A stretch of DNA of 64,000 bases from JBFWUW01 sp050247075 (GCA_050247075.1 JBFWUW010000001.1:167321-231320); one strand, 5' to 3'; counted from the first letter of the stretch, positions 26,797-35,143 are shown. Numbers and translations: made by a program. The notes: a model not told the origin generated them from the letters alone.

Positions 26797-27723
26797 TTAT
26801 GCCGCCTGGCTGCACTGGTTGCCGTGTCCTTGCAATTGGGCACGCCAACCGTTGGCGGCCTGCTCGGCAAAGCGGGCCAACCCCTCGCGCAGCAATGGCA
26901 GATTGGCGCTTAGTTCGCGGCGGGCCAGCCGTGTGTCTAGCGATGTTTCGCGGGCGGGCAACAGTTGTTTGGCGGCTTCGGCTGTCTGGCCAATCGCCGT
27001 GCCCGACGGTGAACAGGCCATCGCCAGCTCCGACATAAACCGCGCCGGGCTGGTCCGTTCGGCACCGCACAGATGCAGCACGCCTTGCAGCCGGCGTTGA
27101 TGGGCGCGCCACAATAGCGGAGCCAGATCGGTGGCCAGAATGGGCGTGGCGTGCGGCTCGGCCTCGGTCGAGAGTTGCTCGCCCTGGGTCAAAGCCAGCC
27201 AGGCCTGCTCGGAAAAATCGGTGCGGCTTTCCGTGGGGCTGAACCCGTAGGCATTGGTGCGGACGATCAGCGACGACCCGCGGCTCAGCAGGTCTTCGAT
27301 CTCGCGGGCCAGTGCCGCCCGTGCTCCGCCGCCGCAGCGCAAGGCGCTCTCTTCGTGGAACAAACCGGGGCCGGCAAATACGTCGTCGCTGCCGATGACG
27401 GTCAGCGGGGCGTTGATCTCACCAGCGGTAGCGGCCAGGCGTTCGACCAGCGTGACTTCGCTGGGGTCGATCGCCGAGGCCTGGCCGGCGGTCCAACTCG
27501 ACACGGCCAATTGCCCGCAATGCACGATCCAGCGAGGATTCGTTTGTTTCAACAACGCGGCCAGTTCATCGGGATCGCACTCGTCGCAATCCTCGATGCG
27601 GCAGCCGGGCAAATCGACCGGCTCATTCTGCCAGGTGCCAATGACCTGGCAGCAGTCGGCCAGCGAAGCCGCCAGATTGCCCCCTACTACGCCATCCACA
27701 CCCGTTATCAAAACTCGTTCCAC
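26797..27723 (-). CDS. RmlD-like sugar-nucleotide reductase homologue lacking catalytic Tyr/Lys
   Basis: 308 residues from a GTG at 27723. That start has an ideal AAGGAGG six bases upstream and directly begins the Rossmann strand VERVLITGVDGVVGGNLAA. Order and spacing of motifs follow dTDP-4-dehydrorhamnose reductase: the nucleotide loop, VIGSDDVFAG in place of STDYVFDG, and a substrate-binding second half. Where RmlD has YGxxK, this protein has LRCGGGARAALAREI, so the catalytic Tyr and Lys appear to be missing. It may bind a sugar nucleotide without reducing it, or serve as an accessory protein. It is the first gene of the pseudaminic acid operon. Confidence 0.8.
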   Translation of the reverse strand: MERVLITGVDGVVGGNLAASLADCCQVIGTWQNEPVDLPGCRIEDCDECDPDELAALLKQTNPRWIVHCGQLAVSSWTAGQASAIDPSEVTLVERLAATAGEINAPLTVIGSDDVFAGPGLFHEESALRCGGGARAALAREIEDLLSRGSSLIVRTNAYGFSPTESRTDFSEQAWLALTQGEQLSTEAEPHATPILATDLAPLLWRAHQRRLQGVLHLCGAERTSPARFMSELAMACSPSGTAIGQTAEAAKQLLPARETSLDTRLARRELSANLPLLREGLARFAEQAANGWRAQLQGHGNQCSQAA

Positions 27724-27729
27724 GGCCGG

Positions 27730-27736
27730 CCTCCTT
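27730..27736 (-). promoter_or_regulatory. Strong Shine-Dalgarno sequence deciding a GTG start
   Basis: AAGGAGG on the minus strand, six bases before the GTG at 27723. It is among the best ribosome-binding sites in the window and argues against the longer frame that begins at 27813. Confidence 0.8.
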
Positions 27737-27784
27737 GCCTGTCGTTCGATCGAATGGATTTCCTCTTCCACCTTGGGGCGGTCG

Positions 27785-27813
27785 ATTCTATCCCGCCCGG
27801 CAAACAGGGCCAA
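27785..27813 (-). promoter_or_regulatory. Putative promoter of the pseudaminic acid operon
   Basis: Read on the minus strand: TTGGCC (27813-27808), 17 bases, then TAGAAT (27790-27785). Transcription would begin near 27778, leaving about 55 bases before the GTG at 27723. Both hexamers are good but imperfect matches. The remaining upstream stretch to 28036 holds nothing I recognise. Confidence 0.45.
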
Positions 27814-28036
27814 GCCGAGTTCGCCGCCACCACGCCTGGCACGCTATCATTGCCAGCAATCGGCGCTGGCTTTGGCTGCTGGCAAGGCCGCTGGATTTTG
27901 GGCAAGTGGAGAAACGACCTGGAAGTCGGCGACGCCGTGAATCAATTGGGTTCCAGACCCGCAACGGGAAGTCGTGGCGACATCCCCAACACATCTTGAA
28001 CGTTATCCGGTCGTTTGGTTACTCAGGCTGACATTT

Positions 28037-28441
28037 TCAGTCTGATGCGAAATCACCAAATCTCGATGCAACCAAATTCACTATGCCCGTTTCGTGATCC
28101 CACCAGAACACTTCGTCCCCCAACACGCTTGGGGCGTTCTTGTCTCGAAAAAGAACTAGCTGATCTCCGCACCCGTTGCTTCCAATCGCTACAGCATCCT
28201 CAGGAAATCCTGTCCACGCTCGAGCACTCTGTGTTTCTCGGACGACATCATTGCACGTCCTTTTCAGACTCCTCTTATCGCTCGTGTCAAGAATTGGATA
28301 CAGCACCCACGCATCCGGTGGTGCCTGAAACTCCCCGCCATTCTCTTGCATCATCTTTTCGACGTAATCTGGCGGCAATCTCACGCCCAGTTTCTTTTCA
28401 GTCTCGACAATGAAGCGTTCTTCAACTGGAAATGCCATCAT
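28037..28441 (-). CDS. SMI1/KNR4 family protein
   Basis: 134 residues. The opening VEERFIVETEKKLGVRLPPDYVEKMMQ and the later segments around SNGCGDQLVLFRD and DEVFWWDHETG are typical of SMI1/KNR4 (SUKH) proteins, many of which are immunity proteins against contact-dependent or polymorphic toxins. Two consecutive ATGs at 28441 and 28438 follow a GGAG. By eye its DNA is more AT-rich than its neighbours, which suggests acquisition. No toxin gene is adjacent, so an orphan immunity role is only inferred. Confidence 0.82.
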   Translation of the reverse strand: MMAFPVEERFIVETEKKLGVRLPPDYVEKMMQENGGEFQAPPDAWVLYPILDTSDKRSLKRTCNDVVRETQSARAWTGFPEDAVAIGSNGCGDQLVLFRDKNAPSVLGDEVFWWDHETGIVNLVASRFGDFASD

Positions 28442-28629
28442 TGCGCTCCGACGACGTTCACCAGCACCCGCTTGGCCTAGCATCCGTCGAACTCACAGTA
28501 ACGGTCTCGCTCCCAAGGCCCAAAGGCCAGTTTCCCATCGGTGACCGCAACCACGACTGCCCGGCGCATAGCAGGGCTTTTCAAGTGAAGTGGGCGTCGG
28601 CGTTGTCCTCACCCGTGAAGTTGTGGGCG

Positions 28630-28650
28630 TAACGCTGCGGAGTAGCGTTA
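28630..28650. other. Hairpin downstream of the 28696-29271 gene
   Basis: TAACGCT (28630-28636) and AGCGTTA (28644-28650) pair perfectly around a seven-base loop. There is no T-run on either strand, so terminator function is uncertain. Apart from this hairpin, the 254-base gap 28442-28695 shows nothing. Confidence 0.35.
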
Positions 28651-28695
28651 AAGGATACCAACAGGCTAACAACTCAGCCTGGCTGCGGCCAGATG

Positions 28696-29271
28696 CTACA
28701 ACGGTTGCCGTGGCAGTTGCCGGGGATACGGGGCGGGCTCGCGGTCGGGCAGTGGTTCATAGTTGCTCTCGGCCCACATCTTGCGTTCGATCTCGGTGGC
28801 GTAGTGCTTCAGCCATATCTCTGGATTGAGCGCCGCATCGGCGCAGTCCCAATGCAGGTAACAGCCCGCCGGGCGGTAGTCGATTTGCTTTTCTTGCGAC
28901 GGCAGAATGTCCCGGAAGATCAACTGGTACAATTGCCGGTCTGAAAGATGGTCGGTGAAGTCCAACACAATTCGCTGGTCGTACAGTTGGTGAATCGTGG
29001 CCCACAATACTTCGTGCAACCGCTCGTCGGTTAGTTCCGAGGGCTTGGGCAACCGCAGTTCCGGTACGAACCACTGGGCAATGGGCCGCGTGGGGGCGCG
29101 TTCCCAGGCCAACAGCGAGGCCAGCAATTCGTTCTCTTCTAGCACGGGCATTTCCGCCACGTTCAGCCGGGAGATCGACTCATCGTAGAAGGGCTCCAGT
29201 TCATCCCGCAGTTGCGCGTTGCGCAGCAGATGATCGACTTCCTCGGAGAGTGACCGCTGGTAATCCGCCAT
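28696..29271 (-). CDS. Conserved-looking hypothetical protein
   Basis: 191 residues, family not recognised. It is acidic and mostly helical in composition, with segments YQRSLSEEVDHLLRNAQLRD at the start, LAWERAPTRPIAQWFVPELR in the middle and a proline-rich end (LPDREPAPYPRQLPRQPL). No signal peptide or membrane segment is seen, so it is probably cytoplasmic. Codon use is like that of its neighbours and the ATG at 29271 begins a sensible protein, which supports a real gene. The SMI1-type gene follows on the same strand 254 bases later, too far for a clear operon. Confidence 0.65.
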   Translation of the reverse strand: MADYQRSLSEEVDHLLRNAQLRDELEPFYDESISRLNVAEMPVLEENELLASLLAWERAPTRPIAQWFVPELRLPKPSELTDERLHEVLWATIHQLYDQRIVLDFTDHLSDRQLYQLIFRDILPSQEKQIDYRPAGCYLHWDCADAALNPEIWLKHYATEIERKMWAESNYEPLPDREPAPYPRQLPRQPL

Positions 29272-29504
29272 CGCACCACACCCTGTAGACTGCCGTGGAC
29301 CGGGATATGTCTGAACGCGTTCTTATTGTTCGACTCTAGCCGATGCCGCCCATCCTACAAGTATATAACTGCTTCTTCGCCAATGTTTTCTGGCCACCCG
29401 CCCCGCAGGAATGTTATGATCGCTTACTTTCCCGCCCCGCATTGCAATCGGAACAACCGTTACATTCTCGCAGGTTCGCCCCGTCGCCCTTGGATTGGTT
29501 TGAA

Positions 29505-30683
29505 ATGAAACCACGCTGCACTCATCTGGCTTTCATGGCTTGCCTGGCGATACCGTTCTGGCCCGAATTTGGTGCTCCGACGGCCTTGGCCGATGAAGTC
29601 GATGATGACTTGGCGGCTATCGCCAGCGCCGCTCCGCTAGCCGCCGGATCGGCCGAGGCCCGCGCCGCTTGCGACCGGCTGGTTCGCCACGGCACCGAAG
29701 TGCTGCCGCGGGTGCTAACGGCCATGGACACGCCTAATCCCGTAGCGGCCAACTGGTGCCGCACGGTGTTCGATACAATTGTTACGGAGGAAATGCGGCA
29801 GGCCGAGCCGCGGCTTCCGCTCGAGTTCTTCAAAGAGTTCGCGGCCGATTCCCACCGCCGCGGCAAGACAAGGCGGCTAGTGCTGCAACTGCTTGACCGT
29901 GTGCAGCCCGATTTTCGCCAACAACTGTTGGCTGGCGCTCTCGACGATCCAGAGTTTCGCCTCGATGCCGTGGCCCTGGTGCTGGCCGCCGGCGATGCCG
30001 CCAAGGCCGCTGGCGACCAGGAAGCAGCCCACGGGCACTATCGGCGGGCTTTCTCCGCTGCCCGCGATCCCGCGCAAGTGGCCGCCGCGGCCAGCAAATT
30101 GCGCGACGCCGGCGGCGAGGCCAACGTGATTGCCGCGTTGGGGTTGGTGGTCGATTGGTACTTTGTCGGCCCGTTTCCAGCACCAGGTTACAGCGGTTTC
30201 CGCCAAAGTTTCGCCCCGCAAGAGAGTGAGCAGGTCGATCTCACGGCAGCCTATGAACTGGCCCAGGGCGAACCGCTACGTTGGAAGCGCTACAGCACGC
30301 CCGACGCCTTGGGCCAGATCAATCTCGTGCAGGCCATTGCACCGGCCGCCGAGGCGGTGGGTTACGGTTACACGGAAATTGAATCGGCCGGGGAGCAAAA
30401 CATTCAAGTCCGTTGCGGGGCTGACGACAACCTGTCGGTCTGGCTCAACGGGCAGAAAATTCTGGCCCGCGAACAATGGCTCAATGGCACCCGGTTTGAC
30501 CGGTTTGTCGCGCCGGCCAAACTGCTGGCGGGCAAGAACCGGCTATTGGTGAAAATTTGCCAGGGACCGCAACATAAAGACCCGGCGGTTCCGAATAACT
30601 GGTCTATGCAGTTGCGGCTGTGCGACGAGTCGGGGGCGGGGGTGGAGTTTCGTTCGTTGTTGATGGAAGAAGGGGCGAGGTAG
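29505..30683 (+). CDS. Exported protein with C-terminal PA14/jelly-roll-like domain
   Basis: 392 residues from the ATG at 29505, which gives a signal peptide (HLAFMACLAIPFWPEFGAPT). Residues about 25-215 are Ala-rich and helical, resembling HEAT or TPR-like repeats. From WYFVGPFPAPGYSGF (about 220) to the end, the sequence resembles a carbohydrate-binding beta-sandwich, including the segment GADDNLSVWLNGQKILARE that is typical of PA14/jelly-roll domains. It precedes the PQQ-like propeller gene by 57 bases, so the two probably share a transcript. A binding or structural role in the cell envelope is likely; no enzyme motif is visible. Confidence 0.7.
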   Translation: MKPRCTHLAFMACLAIPFWPEFGAPTALADEVDDDLAAIASAAPLAAGSAEARAACDRLVRHGTEVLPRVLTAMDTPNPVAANWCRTVFDTIVTEEMRQAEPRLPLEFFKEFAADSHRRGKTRRLVLQLLDRVQPDFRQQLLAGALDDPEFRLDAVALVLAAGDAAKAAGDQEAAHGHYRRAFSAARDPAQVAAAASKLRDAGGEANVIAALGLVVDWYFVGPFPAPGYSGFRQSFAPQESEQVDLTAAYELAQGEPLRWKRYSTPDALGQINLVQAIAPAAEAVGYGYTEIESAGEQNIQVRCGADDNLSVWLNGQKILAREQWLNGTRFDRFVAPAKLLAGKNRLLVKICQGPQHKDPAVPNNWSMQLRLCDESGAGVEFRSLLMEEGAR

Positions 30684-30740
30684 TTTTTGGTTTTCAGTGT
30701 TCAGACGTTTTGGTTCCTACGATTATTGCCAGGGCCTACG

Positions 30741-32012
30741 ATGACTCGTTCGATTGCTATTTGCGTGGTAGCTTGCCTGGTGGGGGCTTTCGATGCACAG
30801 GCAGGTGAGAACTGGCCGGGGTGGCGCGGGCCAAATCGTAGCGGGGTTAGCAACGCACGCGGCCTGCCGCAGACATGGTCCAAGACCGAGGGCGTGCAGT
30901 GGACCGCGGAGCTGCCAGGCTCGGGCATTTCCAATCCGATTGTGTGGGAAGATCGGGTGATCGTGACCTCGTCCGATGGTCCCAAGCAAGACGAGTTGCA
31001 CATCATTTGCCTCAACCGGGTAAACGGCGGCAAGCTATGGCATTCGCGGCTATGGGGCACATCCCCCACGCTCTGCCACGGCACCAAGAGCACGATGGCC
31101 AGTCCTTCGCCTGTTACCGATGGCCAGCACATCTACGCCTTCTTTGGGACGGGCGATCTGTTTTGCCTGGACATGGAGGGCCGGTTGGCCTGGCAGCGAG
31201 CCTTGGCCGACGAATATGGCGAATTTGAGAACCGGTTTGCCGCGTCGAGTTCGCCCTTGCTGTTCGAGGATACGGTGATTCTGCAATGCGATCACTACGG
31301 CCAGTCTTACGCCTTGGCGGTGGATAAATCGACCGGCCAGAACCGTTGGAAGACCGACCGGCCCGAGTGCTGGCTGTCGTGGTCGTCGCCGATCGTTGCT
31401 CCCGTGATGGACCAGAACGGCACAACGGCCAAATCCCACGAACTGATCCTGTGCGGTTCCGAGAAAGTCGATGCGCTCGATCCTCGCACGGGTGAGAAAC
31501 TGTGGACGTTGGGAGGTTTCGAACATGAATGCATTCCGACGCCCCTGTTTGGACATGGACTGATTCTGGCCGTCAGCGGGCCCAACGGCGTAACGCACGC
31601 CATTCGTCCCGGCGGAAGAGGCGATATCGCGGCCACACATGTCGCCTGGAGCAGCAACAAGGGTGCCCCTTTCGTGCCGTCGGGCATTCTGGTGGGAGAC
31701 TACTACTACCTGGTAAACGACCAGGGGATCGGCACTTGCCTGGATGCCAGGTCGGGCAAGGAAGTCTGGAGAAAACGCCTGGGGGGCGAATACACGGCCT
31801 CCCCCGTTGCAGCCGATGGCAAGATCTACTTCACCAACGAAGCCGGCACCACCTTAGTACTGCAAGCCGATACAGCGGCCTATGTGGAGCTCGCCCAGAA
31901 CGACATTGAAGAGCCAGTCTATGCCTCTCCGGCGATCAGCCAAGGAACCTTTTTTCTCCGCGCCGCCGGCAAGCTGTACGCCATCGGCGCGGGCCGTGCG
32001 GGAGAAGAATAA
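30741..32012 (+). CDS. Exported PQQ-like beta-propeller protein
   Basis: 423 residues. The ATG at 30741 gives a signal peptide (SIAICVVACLVGAFDAQAG) followed by NWPGWRGPNRSG, the start typical of planctomycete PQQ-like (BamB-like) repeat proteins. Repeats with the W-x-T/x-L-x-G pattern recur, e.g. GKLWHSRLWGT, GRLAWQRALAD, GEKLWTLGGFE and GKEVWRKRLGGEYTASPV. The residues that would bind PQQ cannot be confirmed, so it may be a structural propeller and not a quinoprotein dehydrogenase. A palindromic element follows the stop. Confidence 0.88.
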   Translation: MTRSIAICVVACLVGAFDAQAGENWPGWRGPNRSGVSNARGLPQTWSKTEGVQWTAELPGSGISNPIVWEDRVIVTSSDGPKQDELHIICLNRVNGGKLWHSRLWGTSPTLCHGTKSTMASPSPVTDGQHIYAFFGTGDLFCLDMEGRLAWQRALADEYGEFENRFAASSSPLLFEDTVILQCDHYGQSYALAVDKSTGQNRWKTDRPECWLSWSSPIVAPVMDQNGTTAKSHELILCGSEKVDALDPRTGEKLWTLGGFEHECIPTPLFGHGLILAVSGPNGVTHAIRPGGRGDIAATHVAWSSNKGAPFVPSGILVGDYYYLVNDQGIGTCLDARSGKEVWRKRLGGEYTASPVAADGKIYFTNEAGTTLVLQADTAAYVELAQNDIEEPVYASPAISQGTFFLRAAGKLYAIGAGRAGEE

Positions 32013-32038
32013 CGAACCGCTTAGGCATTTCAAAGGCC

Positions 32039-32074
32039 GCCAGCACGCAGCCGTACGGCTCCCGCCGTGCTGGC
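32039..32074. repeat. GGCGGGAGCC-core hairpin, family B copy 1
   Basis: GCCAGCACG (32039-32047) and CGTGCTGGC (32066-32074) form a perfect outer stem. The interior holds the GGCTCCCGCC core (32057-32066), which can alternatively fold as ACGGC/GCCGT. It begins 27 bases after the propeller gene stop. A TTTCAA/TTGAAA pair extends the palindrome. Confidence 0.7.
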
Positions 32075-32140
32075 TTGAAACGGCATCGGCCTTTTCACGC
32101 AGGGTACGGTTGCTCGACATGGACCATAGCTCGCGTCTCA

Positions 32141-32167
32141 AGCAAACATGGCGGGAGCCATGTTGCT
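32141..32167. repeat. GGCGGGAGCC-core hairpin, family B copy 2
   Basis: AGCAA(A)CAT, core GGCGGGAGCC (32150-32159), then ATGTTGCT: a nearly perfect stem with one bulged A. The core is the reverse complement of that in the copies at 32057 and 34011. Confidence 0.75.
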
Positions 32168-32291
32168 AAGTAAAATCCGCTACCAACAAAACGGCATCGT
32201 GTGGTATGCTTGGCACCCAACATCATGCGGCAATGATTGGCGTATGCCACTGCCAGGCATGATGAACCCTGTTTTTGATGAGGAGCAAGCC

Positions 32292-32390
32292 ATGGGTAAG
32301 GGAAACAACAGCCAGAAAAACGACAAGAAGAACAAGAAGCCCAAGAAGGGGGCTGTCAAAACGGACGCCAAGTCGTCGCTTAAGAAGTAA
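32292..32390 (+). CDS. 32-residue lysine-rich small protein
   Basis: A short frame, ATG 32292 to TAA 32390, encoding a 32-residue protein with 13 lysines (it begins GKGNNSQKNDKKNKKPKKG and ends SSLKK). A good ribosome-binding site, GAGGAG, lies eight bases upstream, which is the main evidence that it is real. It has no hydrophobic segment. The composition suggests a nucleic-acid- or ribosome-binding peptide, but that is inference. It lies 30 bases before a GTG-started membrane protein gene, so they may be cotranscribed. Confidence 0.6.
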   Translation: MGKGNNSQKNDKKNKKPKKGAVKTDAKSSLKK

Positions 32391-32420
32391 TTTTAGTCTG
32401 GGCAACGGGACTTCAATTTC

Positions 32421-34004
32421 GTGCGCCTCGCTAAGCCCGCCGCGACCATCGCTACGGAAGGGGAAACGCCGAGCAAATTCGCGGCCGTGTGCGTGGTGCT
32501 ATTTCCGCTGTTGGTGGTGGCGGCCGTGCTGTTTCGGCTGGCCAACGTGGCGCTGGACCACCTGGCTTGCCCTTCGGACCTGGTTTACGAATCGCCTAAT
32601 CTGGCAACGATCCAGCAGATTCGGGCGGGCCAGCCGATCTACGACGCGCGCGTGTACGACAGCGGCCCCTTTGTGCTGACGATGTACACGCCGCTGTACC
32701 ACTATCTTGTGGCGAAATTGCCACAACGAGAAGGAAATCCGTTCCACACGGGAAGAATCGTGTCGATGTTGGCCATGCTGGGGGCGGCGGGGCTGCTATT
32801 TCTACCGGGACGGGCCAGCCAATCGTGGATCTTGCCCGTGGTAGCGGTGGGAGCCATGTTTTGCGTTCGGCCCATCGTCAGCAATACGGTTTATCTACGG
32901 CATGATCCGCTGGGCTTGTTGCTGTCGGGTGCGGCCGTCGTCGCGATTGCCGGCCCATCGCGCCGCTGGCCGGTAATCGCTTTGGCCGGGTTGTTAGCGG
33001 CGGCGGCCTTCTTGACTAAACAATCGTTTTTGGCGTGCGGTGTTAGCTGCGTGTTGTATTTGTTCTTTCGGCATCGCCGCCAAACCGCCTTGTTTGCGGC
33101 CTGTTGGGCCGTGCCGATCTTGATTGCGGCTGCAATCTTGTACGTCTACCGTGGAGAAGGGGGCGTGTGGTTTAGCTGGTTCACCGCGCCGCGCAATCCG
33201 CTGGACAGTGGTATCTTTCTCGAAAATTGGCGGCGAATGTTGGAGCAACCGGTATTTGGGACGCTGGTGGTTCTGGCCAGCACGGTATTGATCGTTGCGC
33301 TGCGGCGAGAAGGAACCCGAGTCTGGCTCAACTCGCCCTACGCCATTTATTGGATTTTGGCGACGCTGGCGCTGGTCCCCATTTCCGCGAAAGTCGGTGC
33401 CGCAACCAATGTTTTTTTTGAGTTTGTGCTGGCGGGATTGTTGTGGTTGACGCATGAGTTTCGACAGGTCACGCGCGGCAAGCTGGCGAGCTCGCGTCCC
33501 TTGTTGCTGTTGTTAGGACTTTGCTTTGTCCAGGCCATGGAACTGGCGATGGCGCAGCCGCCGGATTACTCCTTCGTCGATCGTCGTCCCGCGAAGATCG
33601 CTGGGGAATCGCGAATGTATAGTCCACAGGAACTGCTGGAAGGCCGTATTGCCTTGGTTCGCCAGGAGTTGGCGGCGCTAGATCAAAAGCCGACGCGCTT
33701 ACTGAACCTGACCCAAGAGGTCTGGATCACCGCCAGTCTGACCAACGAAATCTTGCTGAACGATCCGTTGGCCTACGCTCTGCTGTGGGATCAGAACGCG
33801 CTCTCCAACGCGCAACTAAAGGCAGCGATCGGCAGGCAGGAATTTGATGTCATTCTGTTGCCGCGGGCAGACACACCGCCGGAGGCGGAGTTTTGGGCCC
33901 ATCGGCTGCCAGCCTGGCAAGAGATCGTGCAAGCCGTGGAGGAAGATTACTACACGCGGCAGCACGGCATCTATCGCTACATGACGCCGCGATTCAAGCC
34001 GTAG
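32421..34004 (+). CDS. Polytopic membrane protein, glycosyltransferase 39/87-like
   Basis: 527 residues with about ten hydrophobic segments (e.g. FAAVCVVLFPLLVVAAVLF, WPVIALAGLLAAAAFLTKQS, FAACWAVPILIAAAILYVY). The segment DSGPFVLTMYTPLYHYLVA after the first membrane span, and LTKQSFLACGVSCVLYLF, resemble GT-C-fold integral membrane glycosyltransferases that use polyprenyl-linked sugars. The catalytic Asp near the first periplasmic loop (SDLVYE or YDARVYDSG) cannot be assigned securely. About 150 soluble residues end the protein. The start is a GTG at 32421. A family B hairpin overlaps the stop codon. Confidence 0.72.
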   Translation: MRLAKPAATIATEGETPSKFAAVCVVLFPLLVVAAVLFRLANVALDHLACPSDLVYESPNLATIQQIRAGQPIYDARVYDSGPFVLTMYTPLYHYLVAKLPQREGNPFHTGRIVSMLAMLGAAGLLFLPGRASQSWILPVVAVGAMFCVRPIVSNTVYLRHDPLGLLLSGAAVVAIAGPSRRWPVIALAGLLAAAAFLTKQSFLACGVSCVLYLFFRHRRQTALFAACWAVPILIAAAILYVYRGEGGVWFSWFTAPRNPLDSGIFLENWRRMLEQPVFGTLVVLASTVLIVALRREGTRVWLNSPYAIYWILATLALVPISAKVGAATNVFFEFVLAGLLWLTHEFRQVTRGKLASSRPLLLLLGLCFVQAMELAMAQPPDYSFVDRRPAKIAGESRMYSPQELLEGRIALVRQELAALDQKPTRLLNLTQEVWITASLTNEILLNDPLAYALLWDQNALSNAQLKAAIGRQEFDVILLPRADTPPEAEFWAHRLPAWQEIVQAVEEDYYTRQHGIYRYMTPRFKP

Positions 34005-34027
34005 CTACATGGCTCCCGCCTTGTAGC
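34004..34027. repeat. GGCGGGAGCC-core hairpin, family B copy 3
   Basis: GCTACA (34004-34009), core GGCTCCCGCC (34011-34020), TGTAGC (34022-34027). The outer stem differs from that of copies 1 and 2, while the core is the same. It overlaps the TAG stop of the upstream membrane protein gene. Confidence 0.7.
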
Positions 34028-34144
34028 TTGAGCCGTGTTCAACGGTCCATACCAAGCAACCCTACCCCACGAGAAACGCCGCTCGCCGTTTCAAGCCGGC
34101 AATGCAGGAGCTTTGCGGCTAGGTTGGATGGGCGCAAAAAAGAA

Positions 34145-34196
34145 CCCGCTGTAGGTGGGGCAGGGACCTACAACGGGCGGGCAAGGAGCAAGCTCC
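34145..34196. other. Tandem hairpins between convergent genes
   Basis: CCCGCTGTAGGT (34145-34156) pairs with ACCTACAACGGG (34166-34177) with one G-T pair; seven bases later GGAGC/GCTCC (34185-34196) forms a second hairpin. They lie in the 311-base gap between convergent genes ending at 34004 and 34316. Neither is followed by a T-run. The remainder of the gap holds no gene I can support. Confidence 0.45.
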
Positions 34197-34315
34197 TCAC
34201 TTGGTTGCATTATGATCGCGGAGAATTCGGAGTCAAGCAGCGTGTAAGAATTTTCCTTTAGATTGCCCAACACGGGTGGGAAAAGGTTGGGGATATGCCG
34301 GCTCGGCAAGGTTTG

Positions 34316-35143
34316 TCATTTGTCCCGTTGATTGCCAGTATAATCCACAGCGGATTGCTGTTCCTCTTCATGCTGGTATTCATACCGGGGATGGCCTGGC
34401 GCACCCAGCAAACCCGCCAGCGCCAGGAGCGTGCAGAGGGCCGCCCCCGCCAGCCACCAGCCGCGACGGCGCCGAGCAAAGACGGCCTGCCCCACCAAGA
34501 GTCCCATGACCAGCCCCGCCGTGTGGGCGGCGTTGGCGACATGCATCGCGCCAATCGTGGTAAGAACCACGCAAACGATCAGCCAGGCAACCATCAGCCG
34601 CACGGTATCGCGGTTGCAAACGGCGGCAAACTGGGCATCGCGACGGCTGCCGGCCCAGGCCAGGCCAAACAGGCCATAGTTGACGCCCGACAGCCCCACC
34701 AGGCCAGTTCCCGTCAGGCGCATTTGCACATCCAGGTATCGGTCGAGGAAAGGGATGTTTGCGGCTTGGGCCAGTTCCCATGTTCCCCGGTAGAGGTAAT
34801 AGACCCCCACATATTGGGCCATCGACGCGACCACCGCGAACAAGACGATCAAGGCCAGCGTCTTGTACGATCCTAGCCGGCCTTCTACCAAGGGGCCAAA
34901 CACCAGCAGCCAGTAGATGTTGAAGAGGGCGTGCAGAAAGCCGCCGTGCAATAGCGTGGTGGTGAAGGGCCGCCAGACTTCTCCCTGCCAGATCTCCGGC
35001 GACATCCCTAAACGCAAACCCGTGTAGTAGTGCTCATATCGCTCCGGATCCAATTGGCACACAACCGCCAGCGCCGCGATCAGCGCCGCCAAAATCAACG
35101 TGACCGGCGTGCGTTCAAAATTGATTTCGGGCCGTGCGAACAT
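34316..35143 (-). CDS. Rhomboid family intramembrane serine protease
   Basis: 275 residues with six or seven membrane segments. The rhomboid signature is present: HGGFLHALFNIYWL in the second core helix, the nucleophile in LVGLSGVNYGLFG (Ser152), and the catalytic histidine in VANAAHTAGLVMG (His207). Rhomboids cleave membrane-spanning substrates within the bilayer; the substrate here is unknown. The C-terminal tail is charged and cytoplasmic. It follows the cyclase-repeat gene on the same strand after 37 bases, so the two probably form an operon. Confidence 0.92.
   Translation of the reverse strand: MFARPEINFERTPVTLILAALIAALAVVCQLDPERYEHYYTGLRLGMSPEIWQGEVWRPFTTTLLHGGFLHALFNIYWLLVFGPLVEGRLGSYKTLALIVLFAVVASMAQYVGVYYLYRGTWELAQAANIPFLDRYLDVQMRLTGTGLVGLSGVNYGLFGLAWAGSRRDAQFAAVCNRDTVRLMVAWLIVCVVLTTIGAMHVANAAHTAGLVMGLLVGQAVFARRRRGWWLAGAALCTLLALAGLLGAPGHPRYEYQHEEEQQSAVDYTGNQRDK

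Noticed and set aside
25674..27038. A 454-codon plus-strand frame across pseB
   Set aside because: It is antisense to pseB, whose Rossmann and catalytic motifs are unmistakable; the antisense product has no homology features.
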